From: Acidobacteriaceae bacterium
Lineage (GTDB): Bacteria; Acidobacteriota; Terriglobia; Terriglobales; Acidobacteriaceae
Length of the DNA: 24,353 bases
NCBI GenBank assembly: GCA_027364815.1
Contig: DAHXOQ010000011.1
Span: forward strand, 1 to 24,353
Direction: 5' to 3'
The notes under the pieces were generated by a model. That model was given only the letters and a program-made list of their open reading frames with translations, made no database searches and was not told the origin of the DNA. Both the position numbers and the translations under genes were made by a program. Positions 16,304 to 24,084 of the stretch are shown piece by piece. Every line of letters begins with the position of its first letter. Positions within the stretch are counted from its first letter, which is position 1.

Positions 16304-17719
16304 ATGAAATTTCTGTTGCAAGTTGATTGTGATACTGTGAAAATCGTCATGAAATCGCAGATTCCAGACCCCGTCCCCGGACTTTTACAGCAGGCATTGG
16401 TAGAGCTTGAGGCAGAATTCGCCTCACTGCCTGCCTATGCTCCTGCCTATGATGCCGGCGATTCTGCATCTGCTCAGTTGCTTTCTGAAGTGGCCTTGCG
16501 GCTCGGGGATAATTACCCCTACTTTCACCCGCTCTACGCCGGTCAGATGCTGAAGCCGCCGCATCCTGTTGCGCGTGCCGCCTACGCGTTGGCAATGAAG
16601 CTCAACCCTAATAATCACGCACGTGATGGCGGCCGTGCCAGCTCCGCGATGGAGATTGAAGCGGTTCGAGAAATTGCCGCAATGTTTGGCTGGAAGGAGT
16701 TCCTCGGCCATCTGACCTCCGGCGGGACTTTCGCCAATTTGGAGGCGCTCTGGGTAGCTGGGCAGCAACGACCCGGTCAGCGCATCGTCGCCAGCTCTCA
16801 AGCGCATTACACGCACCAGCGCATTTCCGCAGTGCTTGGGCTGCACTTCAACTCTGTTGCCACGGACAAGCGTGGGTGCCTGGATCTGAATGCGCTTGAA
16901 GACGAACTCAAGGCGGGCGATGTGGGAACAGTTGTTGCGACGCTGGGCACAACTGCCATCGGCGCCGTCGATCCACTCGATCAGATTCTTGTGCTGCAAT
17001 CGCGTTACAACTTTCGCATTCATGTGGATGCGGCTTATGGTGGCTACTTCAAGCTCATCCCTGAAGCCCTCGATGAACCAGCGCGCCGCGCCTTTGCCGT
17101 GATCGATCGCGCCGATTCGATTGTCATTGACCCGCACAAGCATGGCCTTCAGCCCTACGGCTGTGGTTGCATACTTTTTCGCTCGCCTGAGGTGGGCCGC
17201 TTCTACAAACACGATTCGCCTTACACTTACTTCACTTCAAGCGAACTTCACCTGGGCGAGATCAGCCTTGAGTGCTCGCGTGCCGGCGCATCTGCGGTAG
17301 CGCTCTGGGCCACGCAACGACTACTGCCGCTTGTGCCAGGAGGAAAATTTGCCGCTGGATTGAAAGCTGGCCGCGCTGCCGCACTCGAGCTGGATTCACG
17401 CCTTCGCAAGGATGAGCGATTCACTGCGCTTGCAACCGGCAAGCCGGAGCTCGACATTGTGGTCTGGAAGTTACGCGATGAGAATTCAGAGCGAGCGAGT
17501 ATGCTTGCACAAAAGATTTTCGATCTCGCAGCCGAACGCAATCTTCATCTCGCACTCGTCAAACTTCCACGCGACTGGTTTGATCCCTCTGGAAATGACG
17601 AGCATATTACCTGTCTGCGCAGCGTGCTCATGAAGCCCGAGCATCTGGAATGGATTGATCGAATCTGTGAAATACTCACGGGCGCCACTGACGCGGCGTT
17701 CGACGCAAAGAAAGGCTGA
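16304..17719 (+). CDS. PLP-dependent decarboxylase (group II / aromatic amino acid decarboxylase family)
   Basis: This 471-residue fold-type I PLP enzyme belongs to the group II amino acid decarboxylases. The pattern HPLYAGQMLKPPHPVARAAY, then NPNNHARDGGRASS, LTSGGTFANLEAL, HVDAAYGGYFKL and IDPHKHGLQPYGCG is typical; Lys279 in DPHKHG should form the Schiff base, and the Asp of HVDAAYGG should contact the pyridine nitrogen. Substrates in this family include tyrosine, tryptophan, DOPA, glutamate and aspartate, and sequence alone does not choose between them. The start is uncertain: ATG at 16304 and the in-frame ATG at 16349 (MKSQIPDPVPG) both lack a clear ribosome-binding site; the second fits the usual family N-terminus about as well. 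The galK start follows 5 nt after the stop, so the two are co-transcribed. Confidence 0.9.
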   Translation: MKFLLQVDCDTVKIVMKSQIPDPVPGLLQQALVELEAEFASLPAYAPAYDAGDSASAQLLSEVALRLGDNYPYFHPLYAGQMLKPPHPVARAAYALAMKLNPNNHARDGGRASSAMEIEAVREIAAMFGWKEFLGHLTSGGTFANLEALWVAGQQRPGQRIVASSQAHYTHQRISAVLGLHFNSVATDKRGCLDLNALEDELKAGDVGTVVATLGTTAIGAVDPLDQILVLQSRYNFRIHVDAAYGGYFKLIPEALDEPARRAFAVIDRADSIVIDPHKHGLQPYGCGCILFRSPEVGRFYKHDSPYTYFTSSELHLGEISLECSRAGASAVALWATQRLLPLVPGGKFAAGLKAGRAAALELDSRLRKDERFTALATGKPELDIVVWKLRDENSERASMLAQKIFDLAAERNLHLALVKLPRDWFDPSGNDEHITCLRSVLMKPEHLEWIDRICEILTGATDAAFDAKKG

Positions 17720-17724
17720 ATACC

Positions 17725-18879
17725 ATGCTTGACCCGAAGCACATTCGCACACTTCACAAAAATCGCACAGGCAACGAGCCCGCACTCTTTCTAGCACCCG
17801 GCCGCGTCAACATCATCGGCGAGCACACGGATTACGCTGAAGGCTTTGTTCTGCCCGCTGCCATTGAATTTGCGACTTATACCGCAATCTCGCCACGTGC
17901 TGATGGAAAAATTACAATTTACTCTGAGAATTTCAACGAAGAGAAGGTCTTTGACGCGGCCACTCTTCCCTCCAAAGGCAGTGGCCACTGGAGCGACTAT
18001 CCACTCGGCGTAGTTGCAATCTTTGCCGGTGAGGGTCACACCATCCCCGGCTTTGCGCTCACCATCGCTGGCGATGTTCCCCTTGGCTCCGGGCTTTCAA
18101 GCTCTGCTTCTGTAGAGATAGCCACTGCGCTCGCGCTGAGTTCGCTTCTCGGCATTGATTACACGCGGCCCAAACTCGCACGACTCTGCCAGCGCGCAGA
18201 AAATGAATTCGTTGGCGCCAACTGCGGCATCATGGATCAGTTTATTTCTGCCAATGCTGAGGCCAATCACGCACTGCTGCTTGATTGCCGCGATTTGAGT
18301 TTTCGTTATGCGCCAATTCCTGATGGCGTTGCGCTCATCATCGCAAACACAATGGTGCGTCACTCCGTTGCAGGCGGTGAGTACACAAGCCGCCGCGCCG
18401 AAGTGGAAGAAGCTTGCGCCGTCATCGCGCGCCATCGGAGCGGGGTGCGCTTTCTCCGCGACGCAACGCTTGATGATCTCGCCCAATGGGGCAGCGAGAT
18501 GAGTCCCAATGCTCTCAAGCGCGGCCGTCACGTCATCGGTGAAAATCTGCGCACCGTTGCCGCTGCCGATGCACTCACCAATGGCAATCTCGCTGAACTC
18601 GGTCGCCTCATGGCCGAAGCACACAAAAGTTACAGTGAGGATTTTGAGGCGAGCTGCACTGAGGCCGACACGATGGTTGCGCTTGCCAACAAAATTCCCG
18701 GGCTCATTGGTGCGCGCTTGACGGGTGGTGGATTCGGAGGCTGCACTGTGAATCTTGTTGAAGAAGCACAGGCCGAAAATTTTGCAGCACAACTTAAAGA
18801 GCATTACAAAAACACAACTGGTATAACGCCGGAGATCCACCGCACCAAGGCCGCTGGTGGCGCGCATAGAATTGATTGA
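17725..18879 (+). CDS. galK: Galactokinase
   Basis: GalK phosphorylates galactose with ATP to galactose-1-phosphate, the entry step of the Leloir pathway. The 384-residue protein shows all GHMP-kinase signatures: the galactokinase signature GRVNIIGEHTDY with Arg27, the phosphate loop PLGSGLSSSAS from residue 119, CGIMDQF with the catalytic-type Asp171, and TGGGFGG at 333-339. The start ATG has an AAGAAAGG ribosome-binding site about 9 nt upstream, within the end of the decarboxylase gene, which argues for a two-gene operon. No galT is visible in the window and galE is in a separate unit about 6 kb upstream of this gene. Phosphorylation of a different sugar by a GalK homologue cannot be excluded but the motif set favours galactose. 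Confidence 0.95.
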   Translation: MLDPKHIRTLHKNRTGNEPALFLAPGRVNIIGEHTDYAEGFVLPAAIEFATYTAISPRADGKITIYSENFNEEKVFDAATLPSKGSGHWSDYPLGVVAIFAGEGHTIPGFALTIAGDVPLGSGLSSSASVEIATALALSSLLGIDYTRPKLARLCQRAENEFVGANCGIMDQFISANAEANHALLLDCRDLSFRYAPIPDGVALIIANTMVRHSVAGGEYTSRRAEVEEACAVIARHRSGVRFLRDATLDDLAQWGSEMSPNALKRGRHVIGENLRTVAAADALTNGNLAELGRLMAEAHKSYSEDFEASCTEADTMVALANKIPGLIGARLTGGGFGGCTVNLVEEAQAENFAAQLKEHYKNTTGITPEIHRTKAAGGAHRID

Positions 18880-18996
18880 AGAGATTTCGTTGTGACTAAC
18901 ATATTTTAAGTGACATTCCGCAATGAGAATTTTTGTTCCAAAAATGTAGCAATTGAACTGACTTTTACGATTTCTACACGCAAAAAATTCTCCTCT

Positions 18997-19005
18997 TGCT
19001 AAAAT
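18997..19005 (+). promoter_or_regulatory. Extended -10 promoter candidate for glgP
   Basis: TGCTAAAAT matches an extended -10 element (TGnTATAAT with one change). It lies 63 bases before the glgP start codon in an AT-rich gap. No -35 box of quality stands 17 bases upstream, which an extended -10 does not strictly require. Transcription would begin near 19012. Confidence 0.4.
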
Positions 19006-19015
19006 AGTAAAGATA

Positions 19016-19039
19016 GCGCAAATGGCAGGTTTTTTGCGC
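19016..19039 (+). promoter_or_regulatory. Leader hairpin ahead of glgP
   Basis: GCGCAAA (19016-19022) pairs with TTTGCGC (19033-19039) around a 10-base loop. It would be at the very 5' end of the mRNA if the extended -10 at 18997-19005 is used, and ends 17 nt before the GGAAAG ribosome-binding site. It may protect the transcript or be incidental. Confidence 0.35.
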
Positions 19040-19067
19040 ACGGAATCCTTAAACCCGGAAAGTTGAA

Positions 19068-20846
19068 ATGAGCGAAAATCAGTCCAAACCATTCTCTTAC
19101 GAGATATTCCCTCAATGTGGCATAGTCGCCTACTTCTCCATGGAGATTGCGATCGACCCCAAGATGCCAACGTACTCGGGCGGTCTCGGCGTTCTCGCCG
19201 GCGATACACTGCGCTCGGCCGCTGATCTTGGAGTTCCTCTGGTTGCATTTACGCTCGCTCACCGCCAGGGATATTTTCAACAGGTACTGGACAGCAATGG
19301 AGTTCAGAGCGAGCAATCGCAACCCTGGAATCCTGCTGACAGACTCAAGGAGATCCCGGTTCGCGTCACAGTTTCAATTGAAGACCGTGTCGTCACTGTG
19401 CGTGCATGGCGTTATGATGTTGTCGGCCGCTACGGTCATATTGTGCCAATTTTCTTGCTTGATACGGACCTTGACGGTAACACGGCATGGGATCGCGGCT
19501 TGACCGACCATCTTTACGGTGGCGATTCAAACTATCGTCTTCAGCAGGAAATTATTCTGGGCATGGGTGGCGTTCGTATTCTCAACGCGCTCGGATTGAC
19601 GACCAACGTCTACCACATGAACGAAGGTCACGCGGCGCTGCTGACGCTTGCATTGCTTGAGAGCCAACTCGGTGGAGGACCCGCACTGCCAATCACAGAA
19701 TCCGATGTCGCCGCTGTGCAAGCCAAGTGCGTTTTCACTACGCATACGCCGGTTCCAGCCGGGCATGATCGCTTCTCAACCGAGCAGGCCATACGCATTC
19801 TGGGCGGCGAGCGCACGGCGCGCCTTGAAAAACTCGATTGCATCACGGATGGATTTCTGAATATGACCACTATGGCTCTGCGCTTCTCGCGCTACGCCAA
19901 TGGTGTCGCGTTGAAGCATGGTGCAGTTTCGCGCGCGATGTTCCCGAAAAATAATATCGACTCCATCACCAACGGTGTGCATGCGCCAACGTGGCTCAGC
20001 GAGCCAATGCAGAATCTCTTCGACAAGCACATCCCGGCATGGCGGCGCGACAATCTCTACCTTCGCAACGCGATCGATCTTCCTGTAGCGGAGCTGATCG
20101 ACGTACACGATCAGGCCAAGCAGACGCTCTTTACCGAGATCGCCACTGTCACCGGCAAGGTTCTCAATCCCAATGTGCTGACCCTCGGCTTTGCGCGCCG
20201 CGCCGCAACTTACAAGCGCGCTGACCTGCTCTTCACTGATCCGCAGCGACTGGCAGAGATTGCGCAAGCTGCAGGCGGCCTGCAAATAATCTATGGCGGC
20301 AAAGCCCATCCACAGGATCAGCCCGGCAAAGCCATCATCAAGAAAGTCATCGAGACAGCTGCCAAGCTGTCTAATGATTCGCTGCGCATCATCTATCTTG
20401 AAAATTACAACTGGGAGCTTGGCGCACTGCTCACAGCGGGCGTTGACGTTTGGGTGAACACGCCACGCCGTCCTTACGAAGCCTCAGGCACCAGCGGCAT
20501 GAAGGCTGCCCTGAACGGCGTTCCCAGCCTGTCTATTTTAGACGGTTGGTGGATTGAGGGTTGCATTGAAAACGTAACGGGTTGGGCGATTGAAGACGGC
20601 GAAGACGATCTCGCCGAAGCTTTTGCGCTCTATCGCAAACTTGAAAGCAGCGTGCTGCCGCTTTACCGCAGCGGCATGGAGAAATGGGCAGAGATTATGC
20701 GCACAACCATCGCGCACAACGGCTCCTTCTTCAACACAAATCGCATGGTCAAGCAGTACACGCGCAACTCCTACTACCCTGTACAACTGACGGAAGAGAC
20801 CAACGTAGTGGAACCGGCTTTTGTAAAAGCAGGGACTAGGGACTGA
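19068..20846 (+). CDS. glgP: Alpha-glucan (glycogen) phosphorylase
   Basis: The enzyme removes terminal glucose units from glycogen or maltodextrin with phosphate to give glucose-1-phosphate. The 592-residue protein matches the compact bacterial alpha-glucan phosphorylase family: YSGGLGVLAGDTLRSAADLG (about residues 36-55), YHMNEGHAALL, FTTHTPVPAGHDRF, SITNGVHAPTWL, and YEASGTSGMKAALNG with the PLP-binding Lys479. It starts directly at the catalytic core and lacks the N-terminal DUF3417-like domain that many longer relatives (about 850 residues) carry. The ATG has GGAAAG 5 nt upstream. The TGA stop lies inside a GGACTGAGG repeat, so the last few residues (AGTRD) are encoded partly by the repeat. 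It is preceded by a 188-nt gap after galK, so it probably has its own promoter, and a good terminator follows. Confidence 0.95.
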   Translation: MSENQSKPFSYEIFPQCGIVAYFSMEIAIDPKMPTYSGGLGVLAGDTLRSAADLGVPLVAFTLAHRQGYFQQVLDSNGVQSEQSQPWNPADRLKEIPVRVTVSIEDRVVTVRAWRYDVVGRYGHIVPIFLLDTDLDGNTAWDRGLTDHLYGGDSNYRLQQEIILGMGGVRILNALGLTTNVYHMNEGHAALLTLALLESQLGGGPALPITESDVAAVQAKCVFTTHTPVPAGHDRFSTEQAIRILGGERTARLEKLDCITDGFLNMTTMALRFSRYANGVALKHGAVSRAMFPKNNIDSITNGVHAPTWLSEPMQNLFDKHIPAWRRDNLYLRNAIDLPVAELIDVHDQAKQTLFTEIATVTGKVLNPNVLTLGFARRAATYKRADLLFTDPQRLAEIAQAAGGLQIIYGGKAHPQDQPGKAIIKKVIETAAKLSNDSLRIIYLENYNWELGALLTAGVDVWVNTPRRPYEASGTSGMKAALNGVPSLSILDGWWIEGCIENVTGWAIEDGEDDLAEAFALYRKLESSVLPLYRSGMEKWAEIMRTTIAHNGSFFNTNRMVKQYTRNSYYPVQLTEETNVVEPAFVKAGTRD

Positions 20847-20851
20847 GGGAA
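20831..20851 (+). repeat. GGACTGAGG element, copy over the glgP stop codon
   Basis: Two AGGGACT heptads in a row (20831-20837, 20838-20844) run into GAGGGAA. The core AGGGACTGAGGGA (20838-20850) contains the TGA stop of glgP. The identical 13 bases occur on the opposite strand at 20950-20962, and a close variant at the protease stop (92-106). Confidence 0.7.
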
Positions 20852-20871
20852 CAGGCAATAGAAATACGAGT

Positions 20872-20904
20872 AGCCAGCATTCAAACAAATGCTGGCTGCT
20901 TTTT
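20872..20904 (+). terminator. Intrinsic terminator of glgP
   Basis: AGCCAGCATT (20872-20881) pairs perfectly with AATGCTGGCT (20888-20897) around the loop CAAACA; GC and a TTTTTATT run follow. It lies 26 bases after the glgP stop. Confidence 0.88.
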
Positions 20905-20946
20905 ATTGATGGCTTAAAAATCTCTCATTGTTGCAATGATACTTCT

Positions 20947-20971
20947 TAGTCCCTCAGTCCCTTAGTCCTTG
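20947..20971 (-). repeat. GGACTGAGG element, copy after the small membrane protein gene
   Basis: On the minus strand this reads as three near-identical octads (AAGGACTA, AGGGACTG, AGGGACTA) beginning 5 bases after the TGA stop of the small membrane protein gene. Thirteen bases (20950-20962) are an exact inverted copy of 20838-20850. Confidence 0.7.
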
Positions 20972-20975
20972 ATTT

Positions 20976-21221
20976 TCACAACTGCTTGCGCAGATATTCA
21001 AAAACAAAGTAGCCGATTAATGCCGCAACGATTGCAATTGTAAAATTTGCTGCCGTGAAGATATTGATCAGCGCCATCAAGAGCGTTTTGCCGTGACCAT
21101 TTGAAGCGGTGAACTCGCCCATCAGCAGGTTGGAGTAAAAAAGAAAAATAATGAATGTAACTTCAATCAGCGCTCGTCGAAGCGGCGAGATTCCTCTTTT
21201 TTTCTCTATGTTGATATCCAT
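20976..21221 (-). CDS. Small two-helix membrane protein of unknown function
   Basis: This 81-residue protein has a short charged N-terminus (MDINIEKKRGISPLRR), one hydrophobic helix at about 18-36, a polar connecting stretch with GEFTASNGHGK, and a second hydrophobic helix at about 45-74 ending in the basic LRKQL. Both ends are therefore predicted on the cytoplasmic side. The pattern of charges and helices looks like a real inner-membrane protein, and I have the impression that similar proteins occur in other Acidobacteria, but I cannot verify that. No clear ribosome-binding site precedes the ATG at 21221-21219. The overlapping plus-strand frame 21151-21426 is rejected. The gene converges on glgP and no partner gene suggests a role. 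Confidence 0.7.
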   Translation of the reverse strand: MDINIEKKRGISPLRRALIEVTFIIFLFYSNLLMGEFTASNGHGKTLLMALINIFTAANFTIAIVAALIGYFVFEYLRKQL

Positions 21222-21675
21222 ATGTGGATTCTATCAAGCAGGACGGTATCTTATGGCAGCCATGGTTTTACAGGTCCCCGCGAGTCATTTCATAAATCCC
21301 AGTTCACTCGGTAAAGCTTTCACTGAGGAGCAAGAATGTCTGCGTGTGTACTACTTTTTACCTCATCGGATCGCGTGTCCATGCACATCGCATCTGTTCT
21401 ATGTAACAGTGTCTGAGTTGAGTTGAGCCGCAAAAAAACCCAACAAAATTGAGGGATTTGGATCTTGCACATACTTCACATTTCAAGCATTTTTGCTCAC
21501 TGGTTCAACATCACATCTATCTAGATTCTTCCAGTGGTCTTCTGAATAAGAGGCTCTCAATACATACTTCAAGCCCCGGAATTGAGCTGTAATTGTAAGT
21601 GGCTCCTATCACCGAGCAGTTTTGCGGTATTATACGTCTATCAATTATGCACTCTAAATTAGGAAGGTAAAAGCC
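21222..21675. other. Divergent intergenic region before the TPR-thioredoxin gene
   Basis: These 454 bases hold no convincing gene; the short plus-strand frame has no motif. TATTAT at 21628-21633 is one base from the -10 consensus and would give transcription from about 21640, but no good -35 box stands at the right distance. The small membrane protein gene must also start transcription from here. Confidence 0.35.
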
Positions 21676-23838
21676 ATGCGCAGTTTTTTAACTGTTTCCG
21701 GAGTCATCGCGATTGCAGCCGCGAACTGCACATTTATTTCCCACGCTCAAACAGCGCCGTCTCTTCCTGGTTGCGAAGCTGCGCCGGAAGTGCGCAAGAC
21801 GATCGATGAGAAGCTCGATTACAACCTTCTGGACAAGATGAAATTCACCGAGCGCGTGGCTTATCAACGCCAGGTGCTTGAAGATCTGATGGCTCGCTAT
21901 CCGCGTGAGATTCAGCCAGTGATGAGTTACGACTTATTGCTACAAGAGAACGCAGCGGAGGAATATGCGGCAGTGCGCGAGCGTTGGGTGAAGGCGGCGA
22001 AGGATAATCCCGAGGATCCGCTGGCGCTTGCCATTGCCGGCAAAGCGCTGATTGGGCACAATACACCGGAGGGAATTCGCCTGCTGGAGTTGGCGAGGAA
22101 CAAGAGCCAAGCGGCTACATTCCCCTGGCCTAGTTTGTATTTGGGGTCGACTTATTCAATGGGTAAGCGTGCGGATTTGAGCAAGACGAAAGAGAATCTT
22201 AAAGCGTTCTTTGCGGCATGCCCCGGATCGACGGAGCGTGCGGCGCAGTGGCTGTTGAACAAAGATGAGCAGTTACAGCCCAAGGTGGCAGCGGCACTGC
22301 GCGTACGCCTTTCGACAGAGACCGATCCGAAGGTGCTTTTGGTGGGATATGAGACTCTTTGGGGTCTTGAGTTTCGCACCCATTCGCCAACGGAACACGA
22401 TGCTCTACGCGTGCAGGTTGCCGAGGATCTGAAGAGGCTTGAAACACTGAATCCAAAGGGCGATGCTCAGTGGCGTGATTTCCTGATTACAGGCTACAAA
22501 CAGAGCGGCGCTACGAAAGAAACCGTGACGGCGATGGAGGATAGTCTGCTTCATGATTTTCCTCACTCTCAACAGGCGTGGCTTATCATGAACAAGCATT
22601 GGGACAAAGCCCACCCAAAGCCGGAGGGCGAGACCGACAAGGCAGCGTGGGCAAAATGGAATAAGGAATACCAGGAAACTCTTAAAGGCTGGATCAGCGA
22701 ATTCACTGAAAGCACTTACTTGCAGCGCTACGCATGGTTCAACACCATTAGTTGGTCCAATGACGGGCTCACGGAGAAAGATGGCATCGCTGCAATGGAC
22801 TCTTATCTGGATGCAGTCCGTGAATACCAGGAGCCTCGTTGGGGCAGAAGTGACTACACCAGTGCAGCTGAATTTTTGCTAGATAAAAAATGGCAAGTGA
22901 GCCGTGCCTTTGAACTGATCAAAGTGTCGCATGAATTATCGGCGAAGGCTCGAGCCACGGATGAGGACTATGACAATGATGACAATCTCACAGATGAAGA
23001 ACAGAACACTCGCAGAGTTCGTCGAATCCGGCAGCATCAGGAGATTGTGGGGTTGACTCTAAGAGCTGCGATTGAATCTGGTCAAACCGAAGAGGGGTTG
23101 AAGTTGAAGGCTGCCGTTGAAGGGCCTGTGCCGACGGAGAAAAAACTGCTGTCGGATTACTGGCTGAATCGCGCGCGGCTTGAAGTGATTGAGAAACACA
23201 CTCAAGATGCGTTGGCTTATTACCAGTTGGCCTTTATGACGCGAACATCTGAACCGAAGGCCTATGGCGGCAAAGTTGAGGACGAGCTGAGCGATGAGGC
23301 CAAGGCGCTTTGGAAGCAGCAGGGCGGGACAGAGATGGCGTATGCGTTGTGGAGTCATCCTGCGGCTGGAGCCGAGTTGGCCAAAGAAGGTCGCTGGGAG
23401 AAGGCCACGAAGCAGATTCCGGATTTCGAGCTCTCAGATATGACGGGCAAGACTTGGAAATTGAAAGAGCTGGGCGGCAAGACGCTGCTGATCAATCTGT
23501 GGGCTACATGGTGCGGCCCGTGCCAGGCCGAGTTGCCGCATCTTGAGAAGTTGTACGAGAAGGTGAAGGATCGCAAGGATATCCAGATACTCACCTTTGA
23601 TATTGATGAGGATCTGGGCGTGGTTGCGCCTTTTCTCAAAGAAAAGGGCTACACATTCCCGGTGCTGCCTGCTTACTCAACGGTGGTGAGTTTGCTGGAT
23701 GGTTATGCGATTCCGCAAAGCTGGCTGGTAGATACGCATGGCGTTTGGCAGTCGACGCAGATTGGATTCGGCGGCGGAAGCGATGCTGACTTTGAGAAAG
23801 AGATGCTGGAGCATTTGGATGCGGCGAAGACGGATTGA
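21676..23838 (+). CDS. Exported helical-repeat protein with C-terminal TlpA-like thioredoxin domain
   Basis: The 720-residue protein begins with a signal peptide (about residues 1-25, ending SHAQT). Residues about 30-570 are alpha-helical with a TPR-like rhythm (for example NPEDPLALAIAGKAL and DALAYYQLAFMTR), with an acidic, charged stretch around 430-450. The C-terminal domain (about 582-715) is a TlpA/AhpC-TSA type thioredoxin fold with WATWCGPCQAELPHLE, active cysteines Cys613 and Cys616, and the cis-proline region AIPQSWLVD. TlpA-like proteins reduce disulfides outside the cytoplasm, for instance in cytochrome c maturation or protein repair. The helical part may hold client proteins; that is inference. 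The start is supported by AGGAAGG 8 nt upstream. It is probably monocistronic: the next gene is 246 nt away with its own ribosome-binding site. Confidence 0.9.
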   Translation: MRSFLTVSGVIAIAAANCTFISHAQTAPSLPGCEAAPEVRKTIDEKLDYNLLDKMKFTERVAYQRQVLEDLMARYPREIQPVMSYDLLLQENAAEEYAAVRERWVKAAKDNPEDPLALAIAGKALIGHNTPEGIRLLELARNKSQAATFPWPSLYLGSTYSMGKRADLSKTKENLKAFFAACPGSTERAAQWLLNKDEQLQPKVAAALRVRLSTETDPKVLLVGYETLWGLEFRTHSPTEHDALRVQVAEDLKRLETLNPKGDAQWRDFLITGYKQSGATKETVTAMEDSLLHDFPHSQQAWLIMNKHWDKAHPKPEGETDKAAWAKWNKEYQETLKGWISEFTESTYLQRYAWFNTISWSNDGLTEKDGIAAMDSYLDAVREYQEPRWGRSDYTSAAEFLLDKKWQVSRAFELIKVSHELSAKARATDEDYDNDDNLTDEEQNTRRVRRIRQHQEIVGLTLRAAIESGQTEEGLKLKAAVEGPVPTEKKLLSDYWLNRARLEVIEKHTQDALAYYQLAFMTRTSEPKAYGGKVEDELSDEAKALWKQQGGTEMAYALWSHPAAGAELAKEGRWEKATKQIPDFELSDMTGKTWKLKELGGKTLLINLWATWCGPCQAELPHLEKLYEKVKDRKDIQILTFDIDEDLGVVAPFLKEKGYTFPVLPAYSTVVSLLDGYAIPQSWLVDTHGVWQSTQIGFGGGSDADFEKEMLEHLDAAKTD

Positions 23839-23859
23839 TTGAAGAAGAGTCGCCCGCCA

Positions 23860-23880
23860 AAAACTGAAAACTGACAACTG
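23860..23880 (+). repeat. Three AAAACTG-type heptads after the thioredoxin gene
   Basis: AAAACTG, AAAACTG and ACAACTG follow each other directly, starting 21 bases after the stop codon. It is another 7-base-period repeat at a gene 3' end, with a different unit from AGGGACT but the same ACT(G) core. Confidence 0.6.
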
Positions 23881-23980
23881 TCTCATCAATATCTTTGATT
23901 GATACCTTGGCCGGAAATTTTTATCACTGACAAAAATAATTACTTTGCCCGGTATGCAACCTTTTACTCTCAACTGACTC

Positions 23981-23986
23981 TATATT
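23981..23986 (+). promoter_or_regulatory. Possible -10 element for the DUF4136-like gene
   Basis: TATATT differs from the -10 consensus in one base and lies about 100 bases before the start codon. No good -35 box is visible. A perfect 7-bp hairpin (24024-24030 with 24034-24040, loop AAC) would lie in the leader. Weak evidence. Confidence 0.2.
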
Positions 23987-24084
23987 GGCAAACCGAACTT
24001 GCGCGCAAGCGCAGAGAGAGTGCGCACTTCAACGAAGTGCTGCCTCAAGGTTCATCTTGGCTTGTGCAACAGGAGTATAGGCAA

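Noticed and set aside
16424..17212. A 262-codon open frame on the minus strand
   Set aside because: It is antisense to the PLP decarboxylase, whose catalytic motifs are intact; no domain is seen.
18097..19248. A 383-codon open frame on the minus strand
   Set aside because: It lies opposite galK and the start of glgP, both of which have complete family motifs; the minus-strand product has no recognisable feature.
21151..21426. A 91-codon plus-strand frame overlapping the small membrane protein gene
   Set aside because: It lacks a ribosome-binding site and motif, and half of it is antisense to the better-supported minus-strand gene.
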